Shown piece after piece: positions 44,068 through 53,037 of a stretch of DNA of 64,000 nucleotides. Positions within the stretch are counted from its first letter, which is position 1. Every line of letters starts with the position of its first letter. This DNA comes from DATJGR01 sp963735085 (GTDB lineage Bacteria; Pseudomonadota; Gammaproteobacteria; Pseudomonadales; Azotimanducaceae). Where the stretch lies: positions 310,001-374,000 of the forward strand of contig CAVTJP010000005.1 in the NCBI GenBank assembly GCA_963735085.1. Direction: 5' to 3'. Below the pieces are notes generated by a model, which was given only the letters and a program-made list of their open reading frames with translations, was not told the DNA's origin and ran no database searches. A program made the position numbers and the translations under genes.

Positions 44068-46338
44068 TCAGACAATCGACGCGACAGGCTCGCCTTCAGG
44101 GTCGGAGCGGACCAGACGTACGAACGGATCCCGTCGTAGCAGCGTTGTGAATTCGGTAGCTGGAATCGGGCGGCTGAAGATAAAGCCCTGCACTTCTCGA
44201 CAGCCTTGCGTACGCAGGTATTTCAGCTGTGTACGCGTCTCGACTCCCTCCGCAATCAGATCAAGCTTGAGACCACGCGCCATCGCAACGATCGCGTTGA
44301 TGATGCTCGCGTCACCGAGGTCCGCTCGGATGTCGCCGACAAAGCTGCGGTCAATTTTCAATGTGTTCACCGGAAAGTGCTTCAGATACGCGAACGAACA
44401 GTAGCCTGTGCCAAAATCGTCAATTGCAATGCGAATGCCCAACTTTCGCAGAGCCCGCAGCTTCGGCACGATCACTTCAATGTCCCGCATGATCTCGTTC
44501 TCGGTGATTTCGATCTTCAAACGATCGGCCGCAAGGCCCGAGCCGTCCAGATTTGCGAGAAATCGATCGAGGAACAATTCCTGCTCCAACTGCTGCGAGG
44601 ACATGTTGACGGACAGCCGGATGTCACCGTGTCCCGCGCGGCGCCACTCGGCAACATCGCGGAACGCGTGAATCTGTACCCATTCATCGAGTTGCGTGAT
44701 CAGACCGGTTTCTTCGGCGACCGACAAGAACTCTCCAGGCTCGATCAATCCGTGGCGGGGATGCTGCCAGCGCACCAGCGCTTCGACGCCGATGATGCGC
44801 CCATCCATAAGATCGACCTGAGGCTGGTAGTAAACGCGCAACTGACCGCTTGCCAACGCATTGCGTAACTCACGCTCAAGTGAGAGGCGCGTCGAGAACT
44901 TGTGGTTCATCTCGTCGGAGAAGAATTGATAGCCGTTCTTACCACGACCCTTAACGTGGTACATCGCAATGTCGGCGCTCTGGATCAGCGATTCGACCGA
45001 ATCACCCGCCTCGGGATACATCGCAATTCCAATGCTCGCGCCAACAAACAATTCATGACCATCGATTACGAACGGCGCCGCCAGCTTATCGAGAACCTTG
45101 CTCGCGATGACCACGACGTCGTCGCGCGTTCGAACCTCCGGCAACAACAACGTGAACTCGTCCCCGCCAAAGCGAGACAGCGTGTCGCCACCCCGCAGGC
45201 AGGCCTGTAGCCGATTCGCAACCGCTTTCAACAATCGGTCACCCATCGTGTGGCCAAGTGTGTCGTTGACGATCTTGAAGCGATCCAGATCGAGAAACAT
45301 CACTGCGAGGCGGCGTTTGTTGCGCTGCGCCTGGGTGATGGCAAGGCTGAGGCGGTCCTTCAGCAATGCGCGATTTGGCAGATGTGTCAAAAGATCGTGA
45401 TACGCCTGGAAATTGATGACCTGCTCGGCTTCCTTGCGTTCGGAGATGTCCCGGGCCGTGCCGTAGGTGCCGACGAAGTTCTCGCGTGTCCTCTCGTCAG
45501 GATCGGCGTAGCGACCTTGGGCCGTCAGATCCATCCAGACCGTTTGTGTCTGAAACGAGCGCTCGACACTGCGCACCTTTCGGCTGCGCACGCGCAGCTC
45601 GACGTTGCGGGTTGCGCGATCGCCGGTTCGACGCTCATTGAACAGATTCCGGGCCGCTTCGAGATCATCTTCGAAAATGAGTTCGGAGTAGTGTCGGCCT
45701 TTCAGCTCACCTTTTTTGTATCCCAACAAGCTTTCGACGCGATCGTTGAGAAACTCGAAGCAGCCGTTCCGGTCGAGCATGTAGACCAGATCGGGGGAGT
45801 TGTTGACGATGAAGCGATGCAGTTCCTCCGAATCCTTCAATCGCTCTTCCATCATGTGGTTGCTGCGTTCCAGCCGTCTATGGCTGAGCGCCTTCTCGAG
45901 CGTAGCAATCAATTCAGTGGCTTCGTAGGGTTTCTTGACGAAATCGAATGCGCCGCACGTGAGCGCTCGCTTCACCCCGGTAAAACTCGCATCACCGCTC
46001 ACGACGACGAACTTTGCTTGCAACTCGCGCGCCGCCGCGAACTCAAGAACGTCGTGACCGTTGACGTCAGGCATGATTAAGTCGAGTAGCACAACGTCGT
46101 ATTCGTGGGCGTCGAGCAGATCCAGCGCGGCCCTGCCCCCTAATGCCTCAGTGACGTGATATCCGTGAAGTGCAACGACCTCGGACAGGCTCTTCAAGAG
46201 TTCCGGTTTGTCATCGACGAGGAGCAGGCGGGACTCGAACGATGCTCGTTCCGGCGGCGGAGCGGCATCCGTGGTAGATGCCGACGCGGCCGGAATGGCA
46301 ATGTGACTGGTCACGCCGGTTTCGGTCTTTTGACCCAT
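44068..46338 (-). CDS. Response regulator with PAS, GGDEF and EAL domains (c-di-GMP enzyme)
   Basis: A 756-residue signalling protein. Receiver domain residues 37-150 (Asp86 in VVLLDLIMP, Lys in DFVKKPYE); PAS about 170-300 (FIVNNSPDLVYMLDRNGCFE); GGDEF about 315-480 with intact SRFGGDEF; EAL about 490-740 with VEALVRW, NMSSQQLE and DDFGTGYCSFAYLK. Both catalytic signatures look complete, so it could make or break down c-di-GMP depending on phosphorylation and PAS input. It is divergent from the CqsS-like module with a 279-base shared region. Confidence 0.93.
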   Translation of the reverse strand: MGQKTETGVTSHIAIPAASASTTDAAPPPERASFESRLLLVDDKPELLKSLSEVVALHGYHVTEALGGRAALDLLDAHEYDVVLLDLIMPDVNGHDVLEFAAARELQAKFVVVSGDASFTGVKRALTCGAFDFVKKPYEATELIATLEKALSHRRLERSNHMMEERLKDSEELHRFIVNNSPDLVYMLDRNGCFEFLNDRVESLLGYKKGELKGRHYSELIFEDDLEAARNLFNERRTGDRATRNVELRVRSRKVRSVERSFQTQTVWMDLTAQGRYADPDERTRENFVGTYGTARDISERKEAEQVINFQAYHDLLTHLPNRALLKDRLSLAITQAQRNKRRLAVMFLDLDRFKIVNDTLGHTMGDRLLKAVANRLQACLRGGDTLSRFGGDEFTLLLPEVRTRDDVVVIASKVLDKLAAPFVIDGHELFVGASIGIAMYPEAGDSVESLIQSADIAMYHVKGRGKNGYQFFSDEMNHKFSTRLSLERELRNALASGQLRVYYQPQVDLMDGRIIGVEALVRWQHPRHGLIEPGEFLSVAEETGLITQLDEWVQIHAFRDVAEWRRAGHGDIRLSVNMSSQQLEQELFLDRFLANLDGSGLAADRLKIEITENEIMRDIEVIVPKLRALRKLGIRIAIDDFGTGYCSFAYLKHFPVNTLKIDRSFVGDIRADLGDASIINAIVAMARGLKLDLIAEGVETRTQLKYLRTQGCREVQGFIFSRPIPATEFTTLLRRDPFVRLVRSDPEGEPVASIV

Positions 46339-46431
46339 GAACCCCAGGATCCGAGTGATTGCGCTTGCAGCGCGACCGTAAACCTATCCAGTTCGCAATT
46401 CCAGCCCCTCACCCTGCCAACAAGCGTATTG

Positions 46432-46454
46432 GGGCGAAGGGTTTGCCTTCGGCC
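46432..46454. promoter_or_regulatory. Hairpin in the shared upstream region
   Basis: GGGCGAAGG (46432-46440) can pair with CCTTCGGCC (46446-46454), one mismatch, with a 5-base loop GTTTG. It lies about 94 bases upstream of the GGDEF/EAL gene and 164 bases upstream of the ribbon-helix-helix gene. No T-run is attached. It could be a leader hairpin of the minus-strand transcript or an operator. Confidence 0.35.
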
Positions 46455-46541
46455 TGATTGAAACACCACCAAGACGACGGAGTGGTCGGTCGTGCTAACC
46501 ATTTGAATACACTGTACAAACTGAGATATTTCCAGATTTCA

Positions 46542-46578
46542 ATGTCAAATTGACATCATTCCACATTGCTCAAACTAT
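46542..46578 (+). promoter_or_regulatory. Inverted repeat overlapping a -35 element upstream of the quorum-type module
   Basis: ATGTCAA (46542-46548), one base, TTGACAT (46550-46556) form a perfect 7-1-7 inverted repeat. The right arm contains TTGACA, an exact -35, with AACTAT (46573-46578) 17 bases on as a weak -10. The first gene, 46618, encodes a ribbon-helix-helix protein, so autoregulation at this repeat is the natural guess. The sequence is seen; the roles are inferred. Confidence 0.5.
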
Positions 46579-46617
46579 CGCTAAGCTAGGGCTGCTTGTT
46601 GGGGGAGCAGCTACCTT

Positions 46618-46914
46618 ATGAACGAACTTACCGAACGATTCGTCGTGCGTTTTCCAGTCAGACTTCGGGCGCGCGTGGGCGAATCCGCGCGCTTGTATCG
46701 TCGCAGCGTCAATTCAGAAATCATCGTGCGTTTGGACCATTCGTTGAACGGCTTGCCGGAGATGGAAACCGAACGCGCAATTGAACCGCCGATGTTCGCG
46801 GCCATCGAACGATCGCTGCGAGGCAACTTGACCGACGAAGAACAGAAAGTCGTGTTCGGTTTCAGGCGAATGTCAGCAGAAAAGCGGAAGGCACTGGTGG
46901 ATCTGCTGAGTTAG
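46618..46914 (+). CDS. Arc/MetJ-like ribbon-helix-helix protein
   Basis: A 98-residue protein. Residues 7-45 (RFVVRFPVRLRARVGESARLYRRSVNSEII) show the strand-helix-helix pattern of Arc-family DNA binders; the C-terminal part (NLTDEEQKVVFGFRRMSAEKRKALVDLL) is an amphipathic helical tail. It would bind DNA as a dimer of ribbons. GGGGGAG precedes the ATG. The kinase gene begins 3 bases after its stop, so all three genes form a unit. The ribbon-helix-helix call rests on pattern, not on exact signature. Confidence 0.75.
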   Translation: MNELTERFVVRFPVRLRARVGESARLYRRSVNSEIIVRLDHSLNGLPEMETERAIEPPMFAAIERSLRGNLTDEEQKVVFGFRRMSAEKRKALVDLLS

Positions 46915-46917
46915 GCA

Positions 46918-48279
46918 GTGACGCCTGACAGGTACTACGTTCAGTGGCTCTTCTGGCGCGAACACTTCATTCGCGCCTCACAAGAAAGTGTCCGGTACGC
47001 GCGCCATCACATGCCAATGCTCGGCTGGGTTGGCGTCGTGTCCCTTATTAGCTACTACTTCATATGGAGCTTCGTGTATCCAGCAAGTTTCGAGAGCTTT
47101 CAGGTTCGCGCTGTCGGCGCTCTCCTTTGCATCCCAATCATACTGTCCAAACGCCTGTCTAAAAACATCGTTCGTTGGTTGCCCGCCTATTGGGTACTCG
47201 GACTGACCTACGTGTTGCCCTTCGTGTTTGGGTACATGCTTGCCCAGAACGCTGCCCAAGCCGCGTACATTGGAGAGACGAACCTGGTTTGGCCTTTACA
47301 GAATGTCGTAGCTCTGGTTGTGTTCATCTTGTTGATTAACGATGGCGTGATGGCAACCCTGCTCTGGCTACTGGCAACAATTGTAATCCTGATCTCCGTT
47401 TTTTCGCTGGACGCCTCACCGAACGTTGCGGAACTCGTCCGCGTGTATATCGAGCCAGCACCTCTTTACGCCTTCATCCTCGTGGTCGGTAGCCTCGCGA
47501 TCCGAAATCGCAAGATCATAGAGCTGGAGAAGCTTAGGGCAATGTCCCGGATCACTAGCAATATCGCACATGAACTACGCACGCCCTTCCTCGGAATCAA
47601 AGCCCTTGCACAAGGCATCGGACAGCATTTGCCGGAACTGATAAACGCATACGATCTTGCAATCGCGAACCACATTTCCATAAAGCCGATACGGCGACGC
47701 CAGCTCGAACGGCTGCGCACGAGTCTGCGCGAAATTGAAACCGAAACCGACTATTCCAACAGCATCATCGACCGGCTACTCATCAACACATCGGAGCAAC
47801 CCGTAGAGGACCACGAGTTCGCACACTTCTCCGCGCAGAGTTGCGTCATTGACACGTTGCACCGATACCCATTCGTTGGGGAATACGAGCGCGATCTCAT
47901 CGGTGTGGACCTTGACCGAGACTTCATGATCTATGCACCACATGTCCTGGTGGTTCACGTGCTGTTCAACTTGTTGAAGAATGCACTCTTCTATGCTCAG
48001 AAGACCGACGACGGCGAATTGATGGTCAAGCTCGTAAAGGGGCGCCGCGCGCCTCACTCGATCATTGTCGAGGATACCGGGGCCGGTATTCCTCCCCAAA
48101 ATCTCAAACGAATCTTTGAGCGGTTCTACACGACCACGGAGTCCGGGCACGGGTCAGGCATCGGATTGAGCTTCTGCAAGATGGCAATGGAAGGTCTCGG
48201 TGGATCGATCGCCTGTGAGTCCAAGGTCGCCGTCTACACGCGCTTCACGTTGACTTTTCCGAGTGTCGACCGTGCGTGA
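46918..48279 (+). CDS. CqsS/LqsS-type sensor histidine kinase
   Basis: A 453-residue kinase starting with GTG. Residues about 20-195 are a multi-span membrane sensor that aligns by eye with Vibrio CqsS: HMPMLGWVGVVSLISYYFIW, RWLPAYWVLGLTYVLPFVFG and FILLINDGVMATLLW. CqsS and Legionella LqsS sense alpha-hydroxyketone autoinducers (CAI-1, LAI-1). The kinase half has H218 in SNIAHELRTPFLG, N355 (LFNLLKNAL), DTGAG 386-390 and GSGIGLSF. It has no receiver domain, unlike CqsS. GC content is visibly lower than in neighbours (25 of 60 bases at 47041-47100). Confidence 0.88.
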   Translation: MTPDRYYVQWLFWREHFIRASQESVRYARHHMPMLGWVGVVSLISYYFIWSFVYPASFESFQVRAVGALLCIPIILSKRLSKNIVRWLPAYWVLGLTYVLPFVFGYMLAQNAAQAAYIGETNLVWPLQNVVALVVFILLINDGVMATLLWLLATIVILISVFSLDASPNVAELVRVYIEPAPLYAFILVVGSLAIRNRKIIELEKLRAMSRITSNIAHELRTPFLGIKALAQGIGQHLPELINAYDLAIANHISIKPIRRRQLERLRTSLREIETETDYSNSIIDRLLINTSEQPVEDHEFAHFSAQSCVIDTLHRYPFVGEYERDLIGVDLDRDFMIYAPHVLVVHVLFNLLKNALFYAQKTDDGELMVKLVKGRRAPHSIIVEDTGAGIPPQNLKRIFERFYTTTESGHGSGIGLSFCKMAMEGLGGSIACESKVAVYTRFTLTFPSVDRA

Positions 48280-49300
48280 ACCACCACCAAGCTCTCCCGA
48301 GTTGGCAATCGCGCCCTACTCGCATCCAACCACGGTAGTATTCATTGACGACAACGACCTGTTTCTTCACGCACTCGAACTACGAATGCCAGCCGAGATG
48401 GCGCACTTGAGTTTCCACAACCCGCGACGTGCGCTGGAGCGTCTGAACAAAAAGCTCACTCTACGTCCGATTCCCGAGCGATGTTTCTCGGTCCAATCGA
48501 AATCGCTCCATTGGAACAACTCGACGATCCAATTTGATCTCGGGCTGATCGAAACCGAAATCAACAACATGCAACGATTTCAGCGTACATCGATTGCGGT
48601 CGCCGACTTTTCGATGCCTGCGATGGAAGGACTCACGCTCCTAACCAGCATCGAGGACCCATCGGTAAAGACGATACTGATGTCAGGTCTCGGGGACGAA
48701 AAGCTCGCTCTCGAAGCGTTCAACGAGGGCGTCATCGATCGCTACGTTCCGAAGCACCGAGAAACGACGCTTGATATGGTGATCGATCATGTCAAGGAGT
48801 TGCACCATGAATACTTCCTCGACCAGCAGCGTGCCATTCAGGAATCGCTGTTCCTGAATCCTCCCGCGCTGCTTGAAGATCCATTCGTGTGCCGACACTT
48901 CGCAGAATTGCGCAAAAAACACGGCTTTGTCGAACACTACCTTGTTGGTGACCCTCCCGGTTTCGTATTCGTGACTGCAAACGGTGCGTTGAGCCGTTTG
49001 ATTGTGTTGAGTAACGCCGAGGTCACCGAGCAAGTTGAATATGCAACGCGACACGGCGCACCGGATGGGGTGGTCCGCGCATTGTCATCGCGCTCGCGCA
49101 TCGGCTTTTTCTCGGAACGCGCGGAGACGTATGGCAGTGAGCCGTATCCGTGGCGAGACTTCCTCTACTCACCAACTCAACTCGGTGGCGATCAGGGTTG
49201 GTGGGCAGCGCTTGTGACGGATCCTCCAGCCGATATCGACTTCAGCTCGACGGAATCGTCATACGATGCGTATCTGGAGGAGATCGACGCCGCACTGTAA
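48263..49300 (+). CDS. Atypical response regulator with receiver insertion (LqsR-like)
   Basis: A 345-residue protein starting with GTG and overlapping the kinase stop by 17 bases. The receiver motif set is complete: acidic pair Asp29-Asp30 (VVFIDDND), phospho-acceptor Asp115 (VADFSMPAMEG), Ser141 (ILMSGLGD) and Lys164 (YVPKHRE). The distance from the pair to Asp115 is about 50 residues longer than usual, as I recall for Legionella LqsR (Asp108). The C-terminal 170 residues are an output domain I do not recognise, with no helix-turn-helix. Size equals LqsR (about 347). Confidence 0.8.
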   Translation: MSTVREPPPSSPELAIAPYSHPTTVVFIDDNDLFLHALELRMPAEMAHLSFHNPRRALERLNKKLTLRPIPERCFSVQSKSLHWNNSTIQFDLGLIETEINNMQRFQRTSIAVADFSMPAMEGLTLLTSIEDPSVKTILMSGLGDEKLALEAFNEGVIDRYVPKHRETTLDMVIDHVKELHHEYFLDQQRAIQESLFLNPPALLEDPFVCRHFAELRKKHGFVEHYLVGDPPGFVFVTANGALSRLIVLSNAEVTEQVEYATRHGAPDGVVRALSSRSRIGFFSERAETYGSEPYPWRDFLYSPTQLGGDQGWWAALVTDPPADIDFSSTESSYDAYLEEIDAAL

Positions 49301-49355
49301 CGGTCGATCAAAGTGGACAACCCGCAGATTGCCCTTCGCGGCGCAACTGGGCCCA

Positions 49356-50825
49356 CTATGCCAGATGCCGCGGTACAACGACGCGTTCGATGCCCTCGAA
49401 AAGCAGTTCAGTGACGATTGCGAGCGCCGCGGCTGGAATTGCGCCCTGGAGGATCAAACCGGGATCGTTCAGCGCAAGACCTGTCACGATCGGATCACCC
49501 AATCCGCCCGCACCGATAAACGCTGCGAGCGTCGCAGTACCGATGCTGATGACCGCCGCGGTGCGCACTCCCGCGAGAATTGACGGTAGCGACAGAGGCA
49601 GGTAGACATATCGCAACTGCTCGACTTGGTTCAAGCCAATCGCAACAGCAACATGTCTTATAACCGGATCCACGCCGGCCAACGCCGTCACCGTGTTGCG
49701 CAATATCGGCAACAGCGAATACAGAAACAATGCAGTAATGGCCGGCACGGTGCCGATACCGAGTAGCGGGATCATCAGGCCCAGCAGCGCGATCGAAGGA
49801 ATGGTCTGCAGCAACCCTGCGATATAGACCGTTGCCCGGGACAGCCATCGGATGCGGTAGACCACGATACCCAGCAGCATGCCGAACAGGATCGAGCCGG
49901 CCAGTGCAATGCCGGTGAGCTTTAGATGCACCGCCGTATTGTGACGCAGAGCGCGCCACATCTGTCGCGTCTTGTTGGTGCCGTTCCCGTTGGTGAAACC
50001 GCGCTGCGCGAGCAAATCGTGCGCGACGCGTTGATAGCTGACGCCACCAAAAGTCACTTGAGAGTTGAGGCGTTGCATCTGCACATTGTTCAGTGCGCCG
50101 TGCAGTTCGTCGATCGCCGACTTTGCGCGTGCCGGCAGATCGGCTCGTACCAACGGAGCCGCGCGATATTCGGGAAAGTAATTGCGATCGTCATCCAAAA
50201 CGCGCAAGCGATAGCGCGCAATCTCGCCGTCCGTCGAGTAGACGTCGGTTACGTCAATGGCTCCGTCTTCCAGCGCCTGATAGGCGAGACCGTGCTCGAT
50301 GCCGGTTGGGTGCCAATCGAAACCATACGCGCGAGCGAGCCCGGGCCAACCATCAGCCCGCTTTAGGAACTCGTGGCTGACAACGATCTTGAGTTGCCGA
50401 TGTGCAGCGAGATCCGAGATCCTGGTGATCCCAAGCGCCTTCGCACGCGCGCTTTTCATCGCCAGCGCATACGTGTTGTCGAAGCCGAAGTCGCCGAGCA
50501 TCTCTAACCCGGTCGGTGCCAAAACCGCATTCAGTTGCATCGCGTCGGGAGTCGTATCGAGACGAAGAATGGCGCGCGCCAACGTACCCGTGTACTCGAT
50601 GTACACATCGATCTCGCCATTTTTCAGCGCGTCATAGCAGATCAGTGTTCCGCCGAGGCCAAACCTTCGGTCGACTTCGTAGCCGGCGTGCTCGAGCAAC
50701 TGCGCCACGACTTCACTGAGCAGGTATCCCTCGTTGAAATTCTTGCTACCGACAACGATACGTTGCGCGCCATTGGAAATTAGCGGCCACAAGACCACAA
50801 CGAGCAAAACGATCCATCGATTCAT
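49356..50825 (-). CDS. Osmoprotectant ABC transporter, substrate-binding protein fused to permease
   Basis: A 489-residue protein with a signal peptide (residues 1-19), a periplasmic OpuAC-like binding domain (about 20-290; RIVVGSKNFNEGYLLSEVVA, IEYTGTL, DVTDVYSTDGEIARY) and a membrane permease (about 300-489; AGLLQTIPSIALLGLMIPLLGIGT, FIGAGGLGDPIV). This order, binding domain then permease in one chain, is known for the glycine betaine/choline/carnitine uptake type (OpuC/BusA family). It overlaps the ATPase gene by 4 bases. Confidence 0.93.
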   Translation of the reverse strand: MNRWIVLLVVVLWPLISNGAQRIVVGSKNFNEGYLLSEVVAQLLEHAGYEVDRRFGLGGTLICYDALKNGEIDVYIEYTGTLARAILRLDTTPDAMQLNAVLAPTGLEMLGDFGFDNTYALAMKSARAKALGITRISDLAAHRQLKIVVSHEFLKRADGWPGLARAYGFDWHPTGIEHGLAYQALEDGAIDVTDVYSTDGEIARYRLRVLDDDRNYFPEYRAAPLVRADLPARAKSAIDELHGALNNVQMQRLNSQVTFGGVSYQRVAHDLLAQRGFTNGNGTNKTRQMWRALRHNTAVHLKLTGIALAGSILFGMLLGIVVYRIRWLSRATVYIAGLLQTIPSIALLGLMIPLLGIGTVPAITALFLYSLLPILRNTVTALAGVDPVIRHVAVAIGLNQVEQLRYVYLPLSLPSILAGVRTAAVISIGTATLAAFIGAGGLGDPIVTGLALNDPGLILQGAIPAAALAIVTELLFEGIERVVVPRHLA

Positions 50826-51556
50826 TGCAATTGGTTCGTCAACATCGAATGAACGTACTCGTTACCGGGTGCCTCCACGACTGCGGTGATCTCACCGCTT
50901 TGCTGCACGACACCGTCTCGAAGGACGACCAGATGATCCGCCAATCGGGTCGCCTCACGCATATCGTGTGTGACCAGAACTGTGGTGACGAATTCCTTAT
51001 CACGCAGTTGCGCAAACAGATCGTAAAGTCCCGCTTTGGCGATTGGATCCAATGCGGAAAACGGTTCATCGAGAAGCAGTAATTTCGGCTGCAGAAACAA
51101 CGCCCGACACAGACCAACACGTTGCTGCTCACCGCCGGACAACAGATGTGGGAAGCGTAATTCCAGCTCCTGCCGTAGACCCATCATCGCCATCAAGTGG
51201 CGAAAGCGGCTCTCGATGAAATCGAGATCGAGTCGCTGGAGCTTCGCCAGCAGCGTGACGTTGTCACGCACGCTCAGATGAGGGAACAGCCCGGCTCCCT
51301 GTATCGCGTATCCGATCTCGCGCCGCCACAGATACACCTTTTCTTCGGGTATCGGTCCACCTAGTACGCGTATCGTCCCACGGTCCGCACGATAGACCGC
51401 ATTAATCAGTTTCAGCAACGTCGACTTCCCGCTACCGCTTTCGCCGACGATTGCCGAGGTCTTGCGTTCAGGCAGCAGCAGATTCACGTCCTCGAGCACC
51501 CAAGAGGCGCCAAAACGCTTCGATACACCGGAGAACTCGACCGCGGCGCCCGTCAT
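50822..51556 (-). CDS. ABC transporter ATP-binding subunit (osmoprotectant type)
   Basis: A 244-residue ATPase. Walker A VGESGSGKST, signature LSGGEQQR, Walker B LLLLDEPFSALD and the switch His in VTHDMREA are intact. It pairs with the fused binding/permease protein downstream to import betaine-type solutes. It lacks the CBS domains of OpuCA. The start overlaps the sbcB stop by 4 bases, so it is translationally coupled to the nuclease, an unusual arrangement. Confidence 0.92.
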   Translation of the reverse strand: MTGAAVEFSGVSKRFGASWVLEDVNLLLPERKTSAIVGESGSGKSTLLKLINAVYRADRGTIRVLGGPIPEEKVYLWRREIGYAIQGAGLFPHLSVRDNVTLLAKLQRLDLDFIESRFRHLMAMMGLRQELELRFPHLLSGGEQQRVGLCRALFLQPKLLLLDEPFSALDPIAKAGLYDLFAQLRDKEFVTTVLVTHDMREATRLADHLVVLRDGVVQQSGEITAVVEAPGNEYVHSMLTNQLQ

Positions 51557-53037
51557 GAGACGTTCGGATCGATCACATCGGACAGCTTTCGTTCGATAGC
51601 ATCGCCGTGTTCGCGCAACGCTTGTACAAGACCGACTGGCGCCTCCAGCGTTTCGGTGGCTTGACGGAACCGTTGCAGAGTCATCGCGCCGTCGCCACCG
51701 TCGATTAGTTTATTCCGCATCCATTTCCGCCATCGGATCTGCTCCGACGCATCCAACAGCGAGTCGTCCCGTCGCGCGCGCATCCGGAACAACAGTTCGT
51801 TGAGTCGTTCGTCGGAGAAGACCACGTCCGGCGAGCTTCCGCCACCCAACATATGCGTCAGCACCTCGCCGCAAAGCGCCCGGTCTGGCTCATCAATGAA
51901 CGCGTCATACAGCGCAGCATCGGCATCATGTCGAACGAACTGCGCGTTGCGGTCATAGATCGCAGAGATTTTGTGAGCCAGGCCCGCCTGCGCGCGCAGA
52001 TCATCGTAGCGTTGGCGCGCCAAGGTCACGTCGAGGCCGAGCCGCCGAGCATCCGTTTCTCTGAGCACTTCCAGCGGCGCCACAAACGGACATCGGTTCA
52101 GCCGCACTTCTTTCAAACCCGGCCGATCGGTTCCACCGACACTAAATAGTGCATCGCGTAGACGGTCGGTGTTCCATTCGATCAACGGTCGCACGTCTGT
52201 TGCGAGGTCGACCACGATGACCGAATTGCGATTCTGCGAATGGCGTGCCAGCGGCATGATCGGCGCAATGCAGCCTCGCTCACGCGGGTACATTCGTGAA
52301 ACATGCAGACGCACATCCGGTCTCTCGGGCCGAAGCAGGCGCTGCAGTTCCGTGCGATCACGCAGCCCGAGGTAGTAATCGAATAACCGGCGCTGCCGCG
52401 CTCGAATCAACCGCGCCACATCCAACGTGGCGCGGACATCCGACATCGCATCGTGTGCGTTGCCATGTGCAATGCCGTTGGCAGCAGTCAAATCGCTCAA
52501 TCGAAACGTCGGCAGCCCCGATTCGATTGGCCATTCGATTCCTTCCGGTCGCAGCGCAGCCGCGGCGCGAGCCAGGTCGATGATGTCCCAGCGTGAATTG
52601 CCCCCCTGCCACTCGCGAGCGTATGGGTCGATGAAGTGCCGGTAAAAGCCGAAGCGAATGAATTCATCATCGAAGCGCAGGCTGTTGAATCCAGCTACAC
52701 AGGTTCTCGGCTGGGAAAAACATCGATTGATCGCCACGTACGCTTCGAGTTCGTTCATGCCTTCGCGATTGATCCGTTGCGGAGTCAATCCCGTGACGGC
52801 ACAAGCAGCCGGGTCCGCTAGCACGTCTTCGGGACATTTCACATAGGTGCACAGCGGCGATTCGATTTCGTTGAGATCGAGATCGGTTCGCACGCCGGCA
52901 AACTGAACGATCCGATCCACTCGCGCATCCGTGCCCGTGGTCTCGAGGTCGTACCAGAAGAACGACGCTTCCACGCCATTCTGGCCCTGTTGGTGACGCG
53001 CGATCTCTGCTGCTCCGTCAGTGATTTTGCCGAGCAT
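51553..53037 (-). CDS. sbcB: Exodeoxyribonuclease I
   Basis: A 494-residue 3'-5' single-strand exonuclease of the DnaQ/DEDD fold. Motif ExoI WYDLETTGTDARVDRIVQFA carries the first Asp-Glu; VAGFNSLRFDDEFIRFGFYR and the AHDAMSDVRATLDVA region hold the others, followed by the SH3-like and C-terminal ExoI domains (RHSQNRNSVIVVDL). Start ATG 53037 overlaps the upstream gene by 20 bases; a GTG at 52974, 43 bases after that gene's stop, is a real alternative that would begin VEASFFWYDLE. It acts in mismatch repair and recombination. Confidence 0.93.
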   Translation of the reverse strand: MLGKITDGAAEIARHQQGQNGVEASFFWYDLETTGTDARVDRIVQFAGVRTDLDLNEIESPLCTYVKCPEDVLADPAACAVTGLTPQRINREGMNELEAYVAINRCFSQPRTCVAGFNSLRFDDEFIRFGFYRHFIDPYAREWQGGNSRWDIIDLARAAAALRPEGIEWPIESGLPTFRLSDLTAANGIAHGNAHDAMSDVRATLDVARLIRARQRRLFDYYLGLRDRTELQRLLRPERPDVRLHVSRMYPRERGCIAPIMPLARHSQNRNSVIVVDLATDVRPLIEWNTDRLRDALFSVGGTDRPGLKEVRLNRCPFVAPLEVLRETDARRLGLDVTLARQRYDDLRAQAGLAHKISAIYDRNAQFVRHDADAALYDAFIDEPDRALCGEVLTHMLGGGSSPDVVFSDERLNELLFRMRARRDDSLLDASEQIRWRKWMRNKLIDGGDGAMTLQRFRQATETLEAPVGLVQALREHGDAIERKLSDVIDPNVS

